The notes beneath the pieces were generated by a model, which was given only the letters and a program-made list of their open reading frames with translations, did not search any database and was not told the DNA's origin. From assembly GCF_030867095.1 (NCBI RefSeq), contig NC_081828.1, positions 217,341,978 through 217,405,977 of the forward strand: a stretch of DNA of 64,000 bases. Direction: 5' to 3'. Both the position numbers and the translations under genes were made by a program. The number at the start of each line of letters is the position of its first letter. The stretch's first letter is position 1. This document shows, one piece after another, positions 54,601 through 64,000 of this stretch. The stretch is from Alligator mississippiensis (taxonomy: Eukaryota > Chordata > Crocodylia > Alligatoridae).

Positions 54601-57600
54601 GAGTGAGGAGAGCAAGGAGGATAGCAGCTGGCTGCAAATGTGCCAGGCCTCGATTTACATTTCCTGCCTGCAGAGACTGCTAGCACAGCACCAGGACGCT
54701 GGTTCCATGCTGATTCAGACCCTCCTCACAAGTGGCGCCGGGAGCCTTGGTGTTTGCAAAGCGCTGTGAGAAACCCAGAGAGAAGGCAGAAGAGAAGTGA
54801 AGTGCTATGAATTCTCCTGCAATTTGCGTGGAGTGTCTGATACTTTACACCCTCTCCTTGTGCAGTGGGAGATGTCACAACACACGGCCAAACAACTGCT
54901 GGGCTCCAAGAGCTGGCAGTAATTCCAATGGGGGGAAGAGACTCTTGAGGACTGAATGGTCACAGGTGAGCTTACAAGCCTGTCTACAACCTCCTTAAGC
55001 CCTGACACTGAACAGCTGCACGCACCTGGATAGCTGGGACCAGTGTGAAATATCCGATCAAGATGATCCCAAGCTCCGTGGCCATGTTCTTCATAATAGA
55101 CCAGCTCTCGTTGCTCAAGCCTGGAGAAAGAAAACACGCAGTCAGGTACAAGGAAGAGACAGTGCTCGCTACTCGCTGGAACAGGGAATTGGCACTCAGG
55201 ACTCCTGGGTTCTATTTCTGCCCCTATATGCCTCCTAGGAGAAGGCTCTGAGCCTTAGCCTTGCTACCCGTGAAACGGGGATTATTCTGAGACTCAGACA
55301 GAAGGCAGCAGAGAAGCATTATTTTTCCCTGAGGTCGAAAAAAAAAGTCTCCTTTTCTTTTTCTTTCTGAAGGAAGCAGATTGCCGTTGCTTTCCTGTGT
55401 TAACACACAGATCTGATCTGCACAGACCGTCTCAGTCAGCAAAGCTCCACGTTGATCCAAGCAGGTGGAGGACACTGCGTGGGATCTAGGAAGATGGTGC
55501 CCAGGATTGGAAGGGACCTTCTGGCCCAGTCACTTAGTCTCCTGCTGTCAACCAGCACCACATAGCTCCATTCGTAGCAATCTCCACCTTAAAGCAGGTC
55601 AGGTTCCTCGCCGCCACTATCCCTACTGGAAGGCTGCTTCAGCCCCCCAGTCCTCTGATGACCAGAGACCTTTTAATTTCCAGACTGAGTTCATTTCTAC
55701 ATCCCCACAAGGTCTCCCTGGGGAACACCGGCCTATTAAAGACAAGGAGCCTGTCACACAAGCCATGGGACTGCATCTGCCTTGGAGGCAGCATGTTGGC
55801 TGTCTTTGCTCCGAGTGGACATGGCACCAGAGACCAACGTTAAGAAATGCCAGGGCTTTCCTTTTGCTGGTGATCACTCCATATTAGCTTACCTAGCATG
55901 CACAAGCCAGGGTCAGGTCTGGGAACCCCAGTGACCAGGAGCCACATTTATGGGCTTTCGCTAGCTCTTAGCAGCAACTGCAGTCACTATTAAAGACAGT
56001 CAATATGATTCCCAGCTCCAAATGCGGTCCTGCTTTCTCCCTTCTCAGATTGTGTGTGACATTCCTTCCCAGCCCCTAGTCCCAGGATACCCTCCTTCAG
56101 ACCGAAAGCGAACTTCCTCCTTCCCAGAGCTGTCAAATACCTTGCGCGATCCTTAGCTTCACTTCCAGGTCAACCGGTGTGGAGACAACCGACTTGGTGA
56201 GAACCAGGACATTCTCCAGCCCGATCACCACCACCAGGTATGGAAAGATCTCCCTGGGGGAATGTGAACAGAAAGGGAGCAGAGAGTGATGAACAGAGCT
56301 GAGAAATGAGGCAGGAGAATGGATTAAGTGACAACCAAGGCCCAAGGGACTTTGTTCAGGCCGGAGTAACGTCCTCCCTCAGACAATGCTAGTCTGGGAG
56401 CAGGAGACAGGTGCTGACATTTTGTGTTTGCTGGTGAATTGGCCATCAAATGCTGTCCTTAACTCACACTGAGAGCGCTCCAAGGACTTGGCCTCCTGAG
56501 TGTGTTTGTACAGCGCATAACACCGCAGGGCCTGGAGCCAAGGTCAGAGCTTTAAGCACTGCTGCAATGCAGTTAATGATAAACGGTCAGGGTCGCAGCC
56601 GGGCATCAGCATTACACCCCCTGCCGAGTCACAGGAGGTCCTCACGTCTGTCCAGCCAAGCCATGTCAAAGCTTCTCAGGGAGAGGAGCAGGGCAGGGCC
56701 GTGGGGCTGGGTGAGATGCCTGGGGGGCAGGTTGCAAACTCACCAACAAGAGTACCAAGCTCCCTGCAAGCTACAGATGTGGGCAGCCTTTGCGCTGAAT
56801 GGAGCAGACACCCTTGTGTCCGCAGGCCAGCACAACCCCACGCAGGCTGGGCGAAAGCTGAGGCCCTACTGTACTCTGCTGAAAGAAAGCCCTGCAGCCT
56901 GGGTGGTGATCCTCCACCCTGTCAAGGCAGGGGGGATCAGCCATCCAGATACCCCTGCTCAGCCACCCAACTGCTCCCAGGCCCCAGCTAGCCCCCACAG
57001 AGGCATCCCTGCAGTGTGCAGCAGAGATGTAACCCGAACACGATTGAAGCAAACCCTGCCAGGGAAAACTCTCATTCAAGGCGTGGAAAGATGCTTCCAA
57101 TGGCAATGTCTCCTTTGAAACGTGGCACATGGCAAAATAAGCCCCTGTCCCAGGTCACTGTGGGGCTCTATTCAGCCCTCCTGCCTCCCCTGAAAAACCA
57201 CCTGTGCTCCCTGCTGCTCACACCAGCCCAGGAAAGATTAATTCACAGATGCCACCACCTTGTCCGGGCCAGAGAAGTGAACGGCCACCCTGCAAGCACC
57301 GATGTCACTGAGAGGACCCAGTGGAGAAAGAGCTGAGAAGGAAACTCAGCTCCTTGGCAAGCCAGCCTTGGGCACAACAGCGAGACAGCAGCGCTGCAGC
57401 CAAATGAACCCACTCTGCTTGCTGCACGGCTGGTCCCCATGCTGAGCCCTATACCCACACGTGCCTCAGTAATGCACAAGGCTTTGGCAGCAGGTGCACA
57501 CATACAAGTGAGAGCAGAAGAGATGTCTCCTTTTGCAAGCTCAGACATTGCTGCTAAGAACATGACCTGCTCAGGGCCGCTGCTAACTCAGCTCTTTCAC

Positions 57601-60600
57601 TCCGATCGATTCTTTAAACAAGGTGAAGCGGCTGTTGCTCTTTTGGAAAATAAGAGGGAGAACTCAACCTGTGCCCTGGGCTGCCCTGTGCTTGCGGCTC
57701 CCATGAGCTGCTGCAGGTGGGAGGAGGCTCTCGCTGAGCAGCCGGCTGGCCAGTGAACTCTGCAAGGGGAAAAGGGCGCAGCTCTCAGACGAGCACAGGC
57801 ACAGAGCAGGGCAGAGCAACGCACATGCTGGCCCATCTGCTAGGCAAAGGTCAGCAAGGGGAGATGCACTAGCTAATGTGCTCTCCTGTGCTGCCTGTGA
57901 GGTGAAGGCCACTTTCCAGCTCCCCTACATTATGACACAAGTTTCCAGGGCTTTGCTGGGTGCCCCAAGGGGCTGGGAAGACATTTTTTGCTACAGGTGT
58001 CCGGGGTTTTTATTCACCTTTCTCAGAGCCAAAGTTGGGGATGATGACTGGGCTGTGCCAATGCTCCTGCTGAGACTTAAAGCTGGAGATTCCTGGCTAG
58101 AGGGTCTTGACCCTCTACCCAGGGTCAGACCAATGCCCCATGGTCAGACTGGTACCAACTGAGGGGCTTTGCCTTCCTCTGTAGTGGGGACATGGCTGGG
58201 ATCTCTCAAATGTATTTTTAACAAACTCTTTCCAGTGCTTGCAGCAGGACACTGGCAGGGCCCTGCTTTGCCTGTGGTAAGCTAAGACACGTTTCTGATA
58301 TATTGGGCATTGTGCCTGGTAGTTGCGCCTGTGAGTTTATTTCCAAGTTTTTAAGAGCAGGCCAGGTAAACACTTGTCTGGGATGTTTTGGACAGGACTG
58401 ATCCTGCCCAGAGCAGGGGCCTGACTTCCCGTGGGCCCTGCCAGCCCGACTCTTCTACGCTTCCCATGTGGGGTGGGGAAAGATGGTATGTAACAGATTT
58501 CTACTAGGGAGCTCTACCCTCCTCCACGGATTAGCTGTCCAGACCAGCCGTGGTCCAGAGGAAAAACCCTGCTCGGTCATCTCCCCACTCAGTGCGGAGC
58601 CAAAGTCATTTTGCTGGACCTACATTTTGGAGAGGGGCCCCTTGGCTACCAGGGCACCTCGGCACAGCAGGCTGGTGGCGTCTTTGTTCAGAATTAAACA
58701 ATGCAGGCATTTCACTGCACTAATGAGAGTGAAGAATGGACGCCGCTCCTGCGCTGTTTAGCGCTATTCAATTTACAGGGAACTTCACTTAGGCACAAAC
58801 CTGGCAGGGGCATCATTCACTTAGCTGCATACCTCAGTGCCAGCCCCAGTGTGTTGCCTTACACTGTAACAAGCCTTGGTTATAGGCACATGGGTTAAAC
58901 GCACACACTGCTTCCCTGCGTGGCAGCTGTCAAAAGGCTCCAGTTAGAAGGCTTGAGAATGACAGGAGGAAGTTGGCTTCAGCCCACGCACTTACCACAG
59001 CACAAAAGGGCTGTGTATTTAAAGAGCAGTGTCTGCAAGGATTTTGGCTAAGCTCGTGGGCAGTCCTGCGGCCATGTACTCACAGCGAGTAAGGATGCTG
59101 TACTCCCTGCACTCTCCATCTCTCAAGATGCTGCAGAATTTTCTACCGACAGCACATAATTATGGCACAGAAGCCATCGAGGAGAAGCTGAGGGGCAGCT
59201 GGACCCCTGCTCACGTGAAAGATGACGGGACTGCGAAAAAGCACATCAGCTCGCTGCTTTTTGCTAAACCAATTAGATGGTTAATACTGGCAATACTGTA
59301 GTATCTTTGGACCCCAGAGATAACAGTTCTTAGACCCACTGCTCAAAGCTGCCAGAAAATTTCAGTTTTTGCATGTTTCTACATTTATCTGCATGACTCT
59401 GAGGGGCAGGCAGAGCTTTTGGTAACTAAAGCTGCGTCTCTAAAGTATCGTCCGTGGACGGGGGTGGAAACGATGGCAAATTCCATGACCGCAGAACCGC
59501 GAGCTACGTGCAGCTTTGCAAATAACTAAAGGAGTGGGGACAGGGCTGATTAGCTTCTCTGTTTAAAGTGCCTAAGGAAAAGGAACCTGAGCTGCCACAG
59601 ATCCATAAAATACCATTCCCCAGAGCTCCCTGCCCGGTTTTCTCTGGATGCCCTGGGGAATTATAGACCCCGATCTCTTTAGAAGTCTTCTAGCGTGTCA
59701 CCTCAGCTGGTCCTCTGAACAGCTCTCATGAACTAACCACTATCTGCACTGGGACAGGAGACAGCTCTCCAGGAAGAAAAACTACAGAAAAACCCAGGGT
59801 TTAGCCGGGGATACTTCTCACTCCTCCAGATGCTGAGGAATGAGAAGACCTTGCCCCAATGTGACAGGTGCTTCCTTCCGGGGTGGGACATTAATCTTGG
59901 CTCCTACCCGCAGGTGATTGCCATTAAACACTCCCTGGCATTTTTCTCAGCAGATGTGCCAGCCTGGTGGGCTGGCAATTACACTACAGACTCCAATCCT
60001 CCCGCAGTTTTAACTGACTACAGTGCTCACTTCATTTTTTGCCAAAGCTGCGGTGTAGCAAGTGAAATAAATGCACGCACACAAACAGCCTACGGGCACA
60101 GCGTCCACCCCTGGACTTCCCGGACCCAGAAAGCGTGCTCTGCTTTAGTTATCAAAGGCGCTTCCATGAGGCAAGCTCATTTCCATTTCCCTGCGTGGTC
60201 CTTTCAGACAGGACTGTACGTGAGAAAAGCATTTTGGGCTCCCCTGGGATGGAAGGCACGAAGGAGAGAGCGAGTGAGAGACAGAAGACAGATGTCTGCA
60301 GGGCAGGCAAAGAAAAATCCAGCCTGGCTCAGAAGTGCACCTGCTGATGCCCTGTACGTTGGCTTCCAGATAAGCTGCGCAGAAACCTTCAGAGGTCATC
60401 GGAGGGAGAGGAGATAAGAGAAACAAAACCATAAACTCTCACATCGGCCACATCCTACTTAACCAGTGGTTCCTGTTGCTGCAGAAGGTAACTAATGGAG
60501 ATGCAGGACAGCTCCAGGCACTGAGATTAAACAGATCAGTAACTGTTACTACTGTAAATAAATAACAATTTAAAATCCAAGGAGACATTCATTTCTCTTG

Positions 60601-63600
60601 AATGATGGAAAAACAGGGTTAACAGGTAGTCCAACCCCCTGCTCAACACAGGATCATCCCATGTAAATAAGAAGGAGATGCGTACGTGCTCCCCAAACTC
60701 AAGCTGCTTGCCCTCTCTGAACAAGGCATAGAAACCCAAGCTCCCCAGTCGCTAGCGGTGGAGAGTCAGACTGCACAGGGCACTGCTGCCACACAGCACC
60801 TCGGAGAAGTATGAACAGGGCTGAGAAACAGGGGAGGCTCTGCGATGCTCATATCTGTCTATGGAAACACTGACATGGAGCTCATTACTCCAGGTCAGAA
60901 GGTGCAGTGTTAAAGCCTGACCTCACACCTGATAAAGTCAATGGGAACACTCCCACTGACTTGGGTGGACCTGAATCAAGTGGAGGGGAATGGTGCTTCT
61001 CTAACCTCAGACCTTTTGTTAAAAGAGTCACTTACTGGTTGATCCAACACATTCAGAGAGATGCCCAGTAATTACAGCAGAGCTCTCCCAGCTTCTCTTC
61101 TCAGCCCTCCCACTGACTCTTTCCAGGCCTTCGCCTTCTCATCTGTAAAATGGGGACAATGCTGCTGCTTCCTACAGTTACTCTACTTCATTAATAGTCA
61201 CAATGTGCTTTGAAATCCTCAGATGAAATTTGCCAGTGAGGAGTAAAGGGCTACATGGACTGCTGTAGATATTCCTGGTGTTTATATCATGATCTCAAAA
61301 CAGCACCTTGGCGCCTTACAAAATCCGTGAGAAAGAGAGGCTGATAAATAAATACAGGCCTGCAAAAACACTCCTTTGGAGCCACCCTGCTGCAGAAATA
61401 GGCCAGGGTCACATGGAAGCTAAACCAAATGGGCAGGTTTGGTACTGCTTTCTGAAGCTCTGGCAGATGTCCCTGAGAAGACCGTGCCACCCATCCTGGA
61501 AAGTTCAATACCAGGTAACGGGACGAAAGGTGCTCTGGGGAGGATCAAAAAAGGCTACAGTGAAAGAGCTGCTGTGGGTAACTGAGTCCCACTCCATTCC
61601 TGTGGTCATCTCCCAGGTCTGCTGGTATCATTTCCATCACACCCAGAGAACCCCAAGTCTGTCTGCTCTTGACATAGCCTCACCTCTGACAAGTGCTAAG
61701 AGAACAGTGCTTCAGCATATGAGGAAGTGAAGAACACAGCCGAGCACTGCTCAGGTCCTGAGAAGTCAGAGCATCTCAGCATCTCTTCTAGTGACTATAC
61801 ACATGGGGAGTACCAGAAGGAAGAGTGGGAATCCCAGCGAGAATACATACCCCTTTACCACCCCTTGGGTATGGCAAGAGGAAGGAACTCCCCTGCCGAC
61901 AGGCCACTGCTATTGCCAGCTCTCAGAAAACAACAAGCAAATGTGTCCATCTCCATCCAAGAAGACTTCGTGGGCCTCTAGCAAGTAGCGTGTGTCAGCA
62001 GCCAGCAATGCAATCTACCCCTACACCTCCAAATGAACTGGAGAGCACAGCCACCTGGGGAGTCAGGATGTGACTCCAGGTGCTCTAGCGTGACCTTCCC
62101 CACAGAGACGTCAGAGAACAGGCCACTGCTGACCAGGCTAGTACGACCCAGAGATGAGTTTCTGAGCAAGCGCTTCGACACTGCTTCTCTACGGAGCACC
62201 TCTCTATCTTGATAGACATACAGCCCCCATCCCAGCAGCAGAGACAGGTCTCCCACATAATTAAATATGACATTTTCAAAGCTAGTCCCAACCCTGCCAA
62301 GAAGCTGCCTATGGGCAGCCAAAGCCAATGAGACTCCTCGTGGAAGCGGCTTTTGGTGTCTGCTGCTCCCAGCTTCCCACACCTCAGTGGGCCAAGCACA
62401 GTGAATCCTAGAGCCAAAGCCTCCTGCCAGGGCCAATTGCTTGAGTCAGGGCAGGTGTACCTTCCTGCCTTGGCATGCCAACCACAAATCCTAAGGAGGT
62501 AGGGGCAAGGGAAAAGGTGTGTGGCTGCCAGACTGCTGGTGTTGGCAGATAAAAGGCTGTCACACTGAACTGTCAGCAGAACTGGAACAACGGCCGTGCA
62601 GAGAAATGCCCTAAGCAGGCATGGAGCCCAGGCAGATCTGCTGGTGTTAGAGCGGGCATGGGTCCTGAGCTCAGCATGGGGGTGGGTTGGTCTGGGAGAC
62701 GGGATGTAGGGTGATCAGGAGAAGGCTTGGTTACAGAAGCCTAGATCCTAGAAACAAGGGGCTATGCTGCTGTTTTTTGGACAGACTCAGGGCCCAGCTC
62801 CCCTCACCCCTTCCTTTAGCAAGAGCTTTGGCTGTAGATACGTACCCTCCGTTGAGAGTCGGTGTCAGGCCAAAGAGAGTGCAGAGACCCACGGACATGA
62901 GCAGAGAGCTGAGCACTGTCACAACCGCTGCTAGTGCCAAGCCCCATTTTGATTTCACCATGTCGATCTTTCCTGCAAGAGAGAGCACAAGGCCCTGAAA
63001 CCAGTGAGCGAAAATGGGCAGCAGGAAGAGATCCGTGGGGTCACCTCCTACAGCATGGAGCCTGCTAGCCTGAGGCCCAGTGGTTTAAGATCCGTATCCC
63101 AGCCTCAGGCTCTAAGTGGCTGCTGACACAGCAGCGCAGTACCACAGAACACAAGATGGATGTTTGGATGGCCCAGAGATCTTTATCCCAACTACCAGAA
63201 TGACCAGGCCACATTTGGAAGGACCTCTGAAAGTAGCCTCAGCTCACTGGTAGGTTCTGACACCACAAACCCAAAACATGCATGAGACCTGCGACTTTCC
63301 AAACTGCTGACAGGTCTCCCCAGAGAAATGGAGGAAGAGCTGATATACTGGGACATGTCATACAACAAAGCAGAGTCCCATATGCTAAGCCATAGAGAAC
63401 CATTATGCCTAGACTAAGGAAATAGCTTATTGGGCCTTTCCCTCTCTGGGTCCAAGTACTGCATCCCAGCTAGATTTCAGCTTCACAGGCTTGCAGGGGT
63501 GATAGGAAACAGCAGCACCACAGGCCTGGCTCTGCCCCCTCTAACACAAAGGACAAGGTGTATTCTACCCTTGCCAGCCTCTCTGCTGGAAAGCACAGCA

Positions 63601-63813
63601 ATGGGGTGCTAGCCTGGCCTCCCTCCCTCCCAGGACCTACGTGTGGAGAAGTAGATGTAGGCAAAGAGGATGATGTAGGTGGTGACCAAGGGGATCAGCT
63701 CAGCGATGCCAATCTCTTCTTTGAAGTGGACATGGACGATGTTCTCCTCCCGCAGGGTGCAGTTGGGGCTGGGGTGCAGCAGCTTGAGCCGGGACCGGAG
63801 GCTAGTGAGGAAC
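39453..63813 (-). CDS. SCAP: SCAP, SREBP cleavage-activating protein, 17 last coding exons (5' end outside window)
   Basis: ER membrane sterol sensor that binds SREBP through its C-terminal WD40 domain and escorts it to the Golgi when sterols fall. The exons listed below join in frame for 1067 residues plus TGA, from human-equivalent Phe247 to VPSVLEKLD. Seen: TM2-TM6 of the sterol-sensing domain, TM7, TM8, luminal loop 7 and the WD40 region. Residues known to matter in mammals are kept: Tyr298, Leu315, Asp428, Asp443 and MELADL (447-452, Sec24 binding). The glycosylation sites NCT, NQT and NIT match human Asn263, Asn590 and Asn641. The N-terminal exons (TM1 and most of loop 1) lie beyond 64000. 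One intron uses a GC donor. Confidence 0.97.
39966..40172 (-). CDS. SCAP: SCAP exon p (WD40)
   Basis: [58 protein letters not shown] and LYSIQQ: two WD repeats. Donor GTGGGC. Confidence 0.97.
40419..40499 (-). CDS. SCAP: SCAP exon o (WD40)
   Basis: [27 protein letters not shown], phase 0 at both ends. Donor GTGAGG. Confidence 0.97.
40810..40976 (-). CDS. SCAP: SCAP exon n (WD40)
   Basis: [20 protein letters not shown], then [20 protein letters not shown] and [13 protein letters not shown]. Donor GTGAGT, phase 0. Confidence 0.97.
41717..41799 (-). CDS. SCAP: SCAP exon m (WD40)
   Basis: [46 protein letters not shown] is identical to human. Donor GTGAGC. Confidence 0.97.
42161..42246 (-). CDS. 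SCAP: SCAP exon l (WD40)
   Basis: [28 protein letters not shown], a WD repeat. Acceptor ttacag, donor GTGACC. Confidence 0.96.
42440..43060. other. AT-rich island in SCAP intron k/l
   Basis: About 600 bp with clearly lower GC than the flanking introns and no CR1 or SINE blocks. It contains AGATAAG (GATA-like, about 42953), AGCGCTTAATGCGCTGAC (about 42958-42975) and many TTTATT/TTAATT words. It is not coding: stops in every long frame. Confidence 0.5.
43206..43773 (-). CDS. SCAP: SCAP exon k (variable insert within WD40)
   Basis: [20 protein letters not shown], then [40 protein letters not shown] and [20 protein letters not shown], ending KLE. The middle is Ser-rich and diverged from human; the ends are conserved. 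Donor GTAAGC. Confidence 0.96.
43912..44027 (-). CDS. SCAP: SCAP exon j (WD40)
   Basis: [20 protein letters not shown] and [18 protein letters not shown], a WD repeat. The GTACGT donor splits a Gly codon. Confidence 0.97.
44030..45514 (-). other. SCAP intron i/j
   Basis: About 1.5 kb, mostly unique sequence, with a tRNA-derived SINE remnant at 45075-45195. Confidence 0.5.
45075..45195 (-). mobile_element. tRNA-derived SINE remnant
   Basis: The minus strand reads 'cagctcagtggccagggcac' (A-box-like), then 'gtcagaggtcctgggttttcaac' (B-box-like), as in tRNA-derived SINE heads. The cloverleaf is not intact, so it is not a functional tRNA. Confidence 0.55.
45515..45716 (-). CDS. SCAP: SCAP exon i (TM8)
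   Basis: [24 protein letters not shown] (TM8), then [20 protein letters not shown] and PLVLRGHLM, the entry into the cytosolic WD40 region. Donor GTAGGT. Confidence 0.97.
45865..45958 (+). mobile_element. CR1 LINE 3' tail fragment
   Basis: Forward 'ctgcaggggcttggagtagaagacc', 'gggtcctttccaactcc' and 'aatgctctgatt', a CR1 tail. Confidence 0.7.
46142..46336 (-). CDS. SCAP: SCAP exon h (loop 7 continued)
   Basis: [40 protein letters not shown] and GHRDVTLYQ, up to TM8. The donor GTAAAG is preceded by CA; without splicing the frame would stop at once. Confidence 0.95.
46337..47309 (-). other. SCAP intron g/h (GC-AG intron)
   Basis: About 970 bp. It begins on the minus strand with GCAAGT and ends with cccctcgcag. 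A (GGGA)5-type run lies at 47221-47240. No mobile element recognised. Confidence 0.7.
47310..47737 (-). CDS. SCAP: SCAP exon g (TM7 and luminal loop 7), GC donor
   Basis: [20 protein letters not shown] (TM7), then [20 protein letters not shown], a variable acidic stretch with ENQTQQRE, and [20 protein letters not shown] then TLAK. Both luminal Asn sites (NQT, NIT) are kept. The only donor that keeps frame is AG|GCAAGT, a GC-AG intron. The variable part is unlike human. Confidence 0.95.
47738..48802 (-). other. SCAP intron f/g
   Basis: About 1.06 kb. It holds the CR1 tail at 48150-48268; the rest is unique. Confidence 0.5.
48150..48268 (+). mobile_element. CR1 LINE 3' tail fragment
   Basis: Forward 'tgtctgggatgatttagacaggg', 'caaggggctggactggaagggacctcc' and 'tgcttctgtgat'. 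Confidence 0.75.
48803..49021 (-). CDS. SCAP: SCAP exon f (cytosolic loop 6)
   Basis: Completes MELADL ([18 protein letters not shown]), then [40 protein letters not shown] and LAQRLIM. This loop binds Sec24 of COPII when sterols are low. Donor GTACGT. Confidence 0.98.
49456..49554 (-). CDS. SCAP: SCAP exon e (TM6)
   Basis: [20 protein letters not shown] and [13 protein letters not shown]. Asp428 (VSD) and Asp443 (SID), both needed for sterol and Insig control, are present. The exon stops after the first two residues of MELADL. Donor GTTGGT. Confidence 0.98.
49636..49815 (+). mobile_element. CR1 LINE 3' end
   Basis: Forward 'gcagaggtggtgcaatcacctaccctgg', 'ttcaagaggcgactggacggtc', 'ctggacccaatgatcttgcaaggtcccttccag' and 'caatctata'. 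Same subfamily as 8967-9183. Confidence 0.88.
52205..52665. mobile_element. MITE-like DNA transposon with internal palindrome
   Basis: Imperfect inverted ends of about 17 bp: CGTCCAGACATGCGTGG at about 52208 and the inverse of CGTCCAGACAAGCATGG at about 52643-52659. They bound a 455-bp segment with no coding capacity. Near-perfect palindrome of 38 bp at 52513-52550. The exact ends and target duplication could not be fixed. Confidence 0.5.
52684..52805 (-). mobile_element. CR1 LINE 3' fragment, diverged
   Basis: Reverse 'gaggtcacatctagtccaaccc', 'ctaccccagacaaatcc' and 'ctctttgtaaaactactgtc'. Confidence 0.7.
53398..53540 (+). mobile_element. MIR/CORE-SINE-like element
   Basis: Forward 'gagagacctcagttccactcctggc', 'tctgccaaggactcagtctctttggctgtgaaag' and 'aatgcccacctttgtaaagctct', in the order of a MIR core and tail. 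Confidence 0.6.
54124..54175. repeat. 26-bp tandem duplication
   Basis: GATGAGCCCTGAACTCTATG is followed 26 bp later by GATGAGCCCTGAAATCTATG. Two units only. Confidence 0.8.
55026..55120 (-). CDS. SCAP: SCAP exon d (TM5)
   Basis: [20 protein letters not shown] and [12 protein letters not shown]. One of the few changes from human is SNES for SSES. Acceptor ctccag, donor GTGCGT. Confidence 0.97.
55190..55330 (+). mobile_element. CORE-SINE-like element
   Basis: Forward 'actcaggactcctgggttctatttctgcc' and 'cttgctacccgtgaaacggggattat', as in MIR-type SINEs. Confidence 0.55.
55495..55745 (-). mobile_element. Old CR1/L3-like LINE fragment
   Basis: Reverse orientation: 'gattggaagggaccttctggcc', 'ctgcttcagccccccagtcctctgatgaccag', 'ttttaatttccagactgagttcatt'. 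Confidence 0.6.
56141..56253 (-). CDS. SCAP: SCAP exon c (TM4)
   Basis: [20 protein letters not shown] and [18 protein letters not shown] of the sterol-sensing domain. It is flanked by the two largest introns in the window (6.6 and 1.0 kb). Donor GTATTT. Confidence 0.98.
58372..58470 (+). mobile_element. CR1 LINE 3' tail fragment
   Basis: Forward 'acttgtctgggatgttttggacagg', 'agagcaggggcctgacttcccg' and 'cgactcttctacg'. Confidence 0.65.
60596..60665 (-). mobile_element. CR1 LINE 3' end fragment
   Basis: Reverse 'tgatggaaaaacagggtt' and 'gtagtccaaccccctgctcaacacaggatca'. Confidence 0.7.
61125..61260 (+). mobile_element. MIR/CORE-SINE-like element
   Basis: Forward 'cttctcatctgtaaaatggggacaatgctgc' followed by 'aatgtgctttgaaatcctcagatgaaat', the classic MIR tail region. 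Confidence 0.8.
62846..62972 (-). CDS. SCAP: SCAP exon b (TM3)
   Basis: [20 protein letters not shown] and [20 protein letters not shown]. Almost identical to human. Leu315 (WGL), a sterol-resistance site, is present. The donor GTACGT splits a Gly codon. Confidence 0.98.
62973..63640 (-). other. SCAP intron a/b
   Basis: About 670 bp of unique intron. Nothing recognised. Confidence 0.5.
63641..63813 (-). CDS. SCAP: SCAP exon a (loop 1 end, TM2)
   Basis: Human-equivalent residues 247-303: [18 protein letters not shown], then [20 protein letters not shown] and [12 protein letters not shown]. It has the Asn263 glycosylation site (NCT) and Tyr298, whose Cys mutant makes SCAP sterol-resistant. 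Acceptor tgtcag, donor GTAGGT. Confidence 0.97.
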
Positions 63814-64000
63814 CTGACACAAGAGAAAAGTAGAAGGACTGGATCCTTGCTCAGGGCTGTGGCCCTGGGGAGGATGGGGGAGAGCAGTGGCTCTGGGCCA
63901 GCTGGTAAAGCAGTCCTACAGACCTATACACTACTCCAGGGATGGCAATTAACCATGGTGCTGCTGCACCCCGCGGTGCTGTGAGATCCTTCTAAGAGTG

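Larger units (their letters stand above)
49555..55025 (-). other. SCAP intron d/e
   Basis: A 5.5-kb intron with a forward CR1 (49636-49815), the MITE-like element (52205-52665), a reverse CR1 piece (52684-52805), a MIR-like SINE (53398-53540) and a 26-bp tandem duplication (54124-54175). The stretches 49.8-52.2 and 54.2-55.0 kb look unique. Confidence 0.55.
55121..56140 (-). other. SCAP intron c/d
   Basis: About 1 kb with a CORE-SINE-like piece (55190-55330) and an old CR1/L3-like piece (55495-55745). Confidence 0.5.
56254..62845 (-). other. SCAP intron b/c
   Basis: The largest intron here, 6.6 kb. It holds CR1 bits (58372-58470, 60596-60665) and a MIR-like SINE (61125-61260). The rest, notably 56.3-58.3 and 58.5-60.5 kb, is unique with moderate AT content. 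Chance ORFs occur, none with recognisable domains. Confidence 0.5.

Noticed and set aside
56450-57118. 222-codon + strand frame in a SCAP intron
   Set aside because: No domain or family resemblance; it runs antisense to SCAP through ordinary intron sequence.
59830-60417. 195-codon + strand frame in a SCAP intron
   Set aside because: No recognisable domain, no splice or promoter context, and composition like the rest of the intron. Long chance frames are expected in 64 kb.

Overview
The window is vertebrate nuclear DNA, most likely from a crocodilian or another non-avian sauropsid. CR1 LINE 3' ends lie throughout in both orientations, including the family whose reverse complement opens with an AATCATAGAA-like tail and continues through a 'tagtccaaccccctgctc' block. 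MIR/CORE-type SINEs are also present. The gene order is PTPN23 then SCAP, tail to tail, as on human 3p21.31. The species call is an inference; the vertebrate call and both gene names are secure.

Layout. 1-884 is a GC-rich CpG-island promoter with ETS-type sites. 885-30347 is PTPN23 (HD-PTP) on the + strand. I resolve 25 coding exons that join in frame from ATG to TGA and give about 1883 residues: BRO1 domain, V domain, a long Pro-rich region and a divergent PTP domain. About 30348-31710 is its 3' UTR, ending near an AATAAA. About 31.7-38.1 kb is an intergenic stretch with CR1 fragments, a hAT-like remnant, a candidate TATA promoter with a possible first exon, and a basic ORF of doubtful status. 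About 38.08-63.8 kb is SCAP on the - strand. Its 17 last coding exons are present (human-equivalent residue 247 to the end); the N-terminal exons lie beyond the right edge. SCAP introns hold CR1 copies, SINEs, a MITE-like element with a 38-bp palindrome, and an AT-rich island.

Function. HD-PTP works with ESCRT proteins in sorting ubiquitinated receptors at endosomes. SCAP is the sterol-sensing escort that moves SREBP from ER to Golgi. They are neighbours by synteny, not members of one pathway. Family-defining details are kept in both. HD-PTP has the WPE and [10 protein letters not shown] loops expected of a nearly inactive phosphatase. SCAP has Tyr298, Leu315, Asp428, Asp443, MELADL and three luminal glycosylation sites. 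Differences of note are a longer HD-PTP (about 1883 versus 1636 residues in human), a GC-AG intron in SCAP, and an AU-rich/Pumilio-like cluster in the presumed SCAP 3' UTR.

I found no bacterial-type operon, CRISPR array, rRNA, functional tRNA or recognisable retroviral copy. I see no convincing undescribed system. The least explained parts are the possible TATA-driven exon near 32.0 kb, the basic ORF near 33.0-33.6 kb and the AT-rich SCAP intron island near 42.5-43.0 kb.
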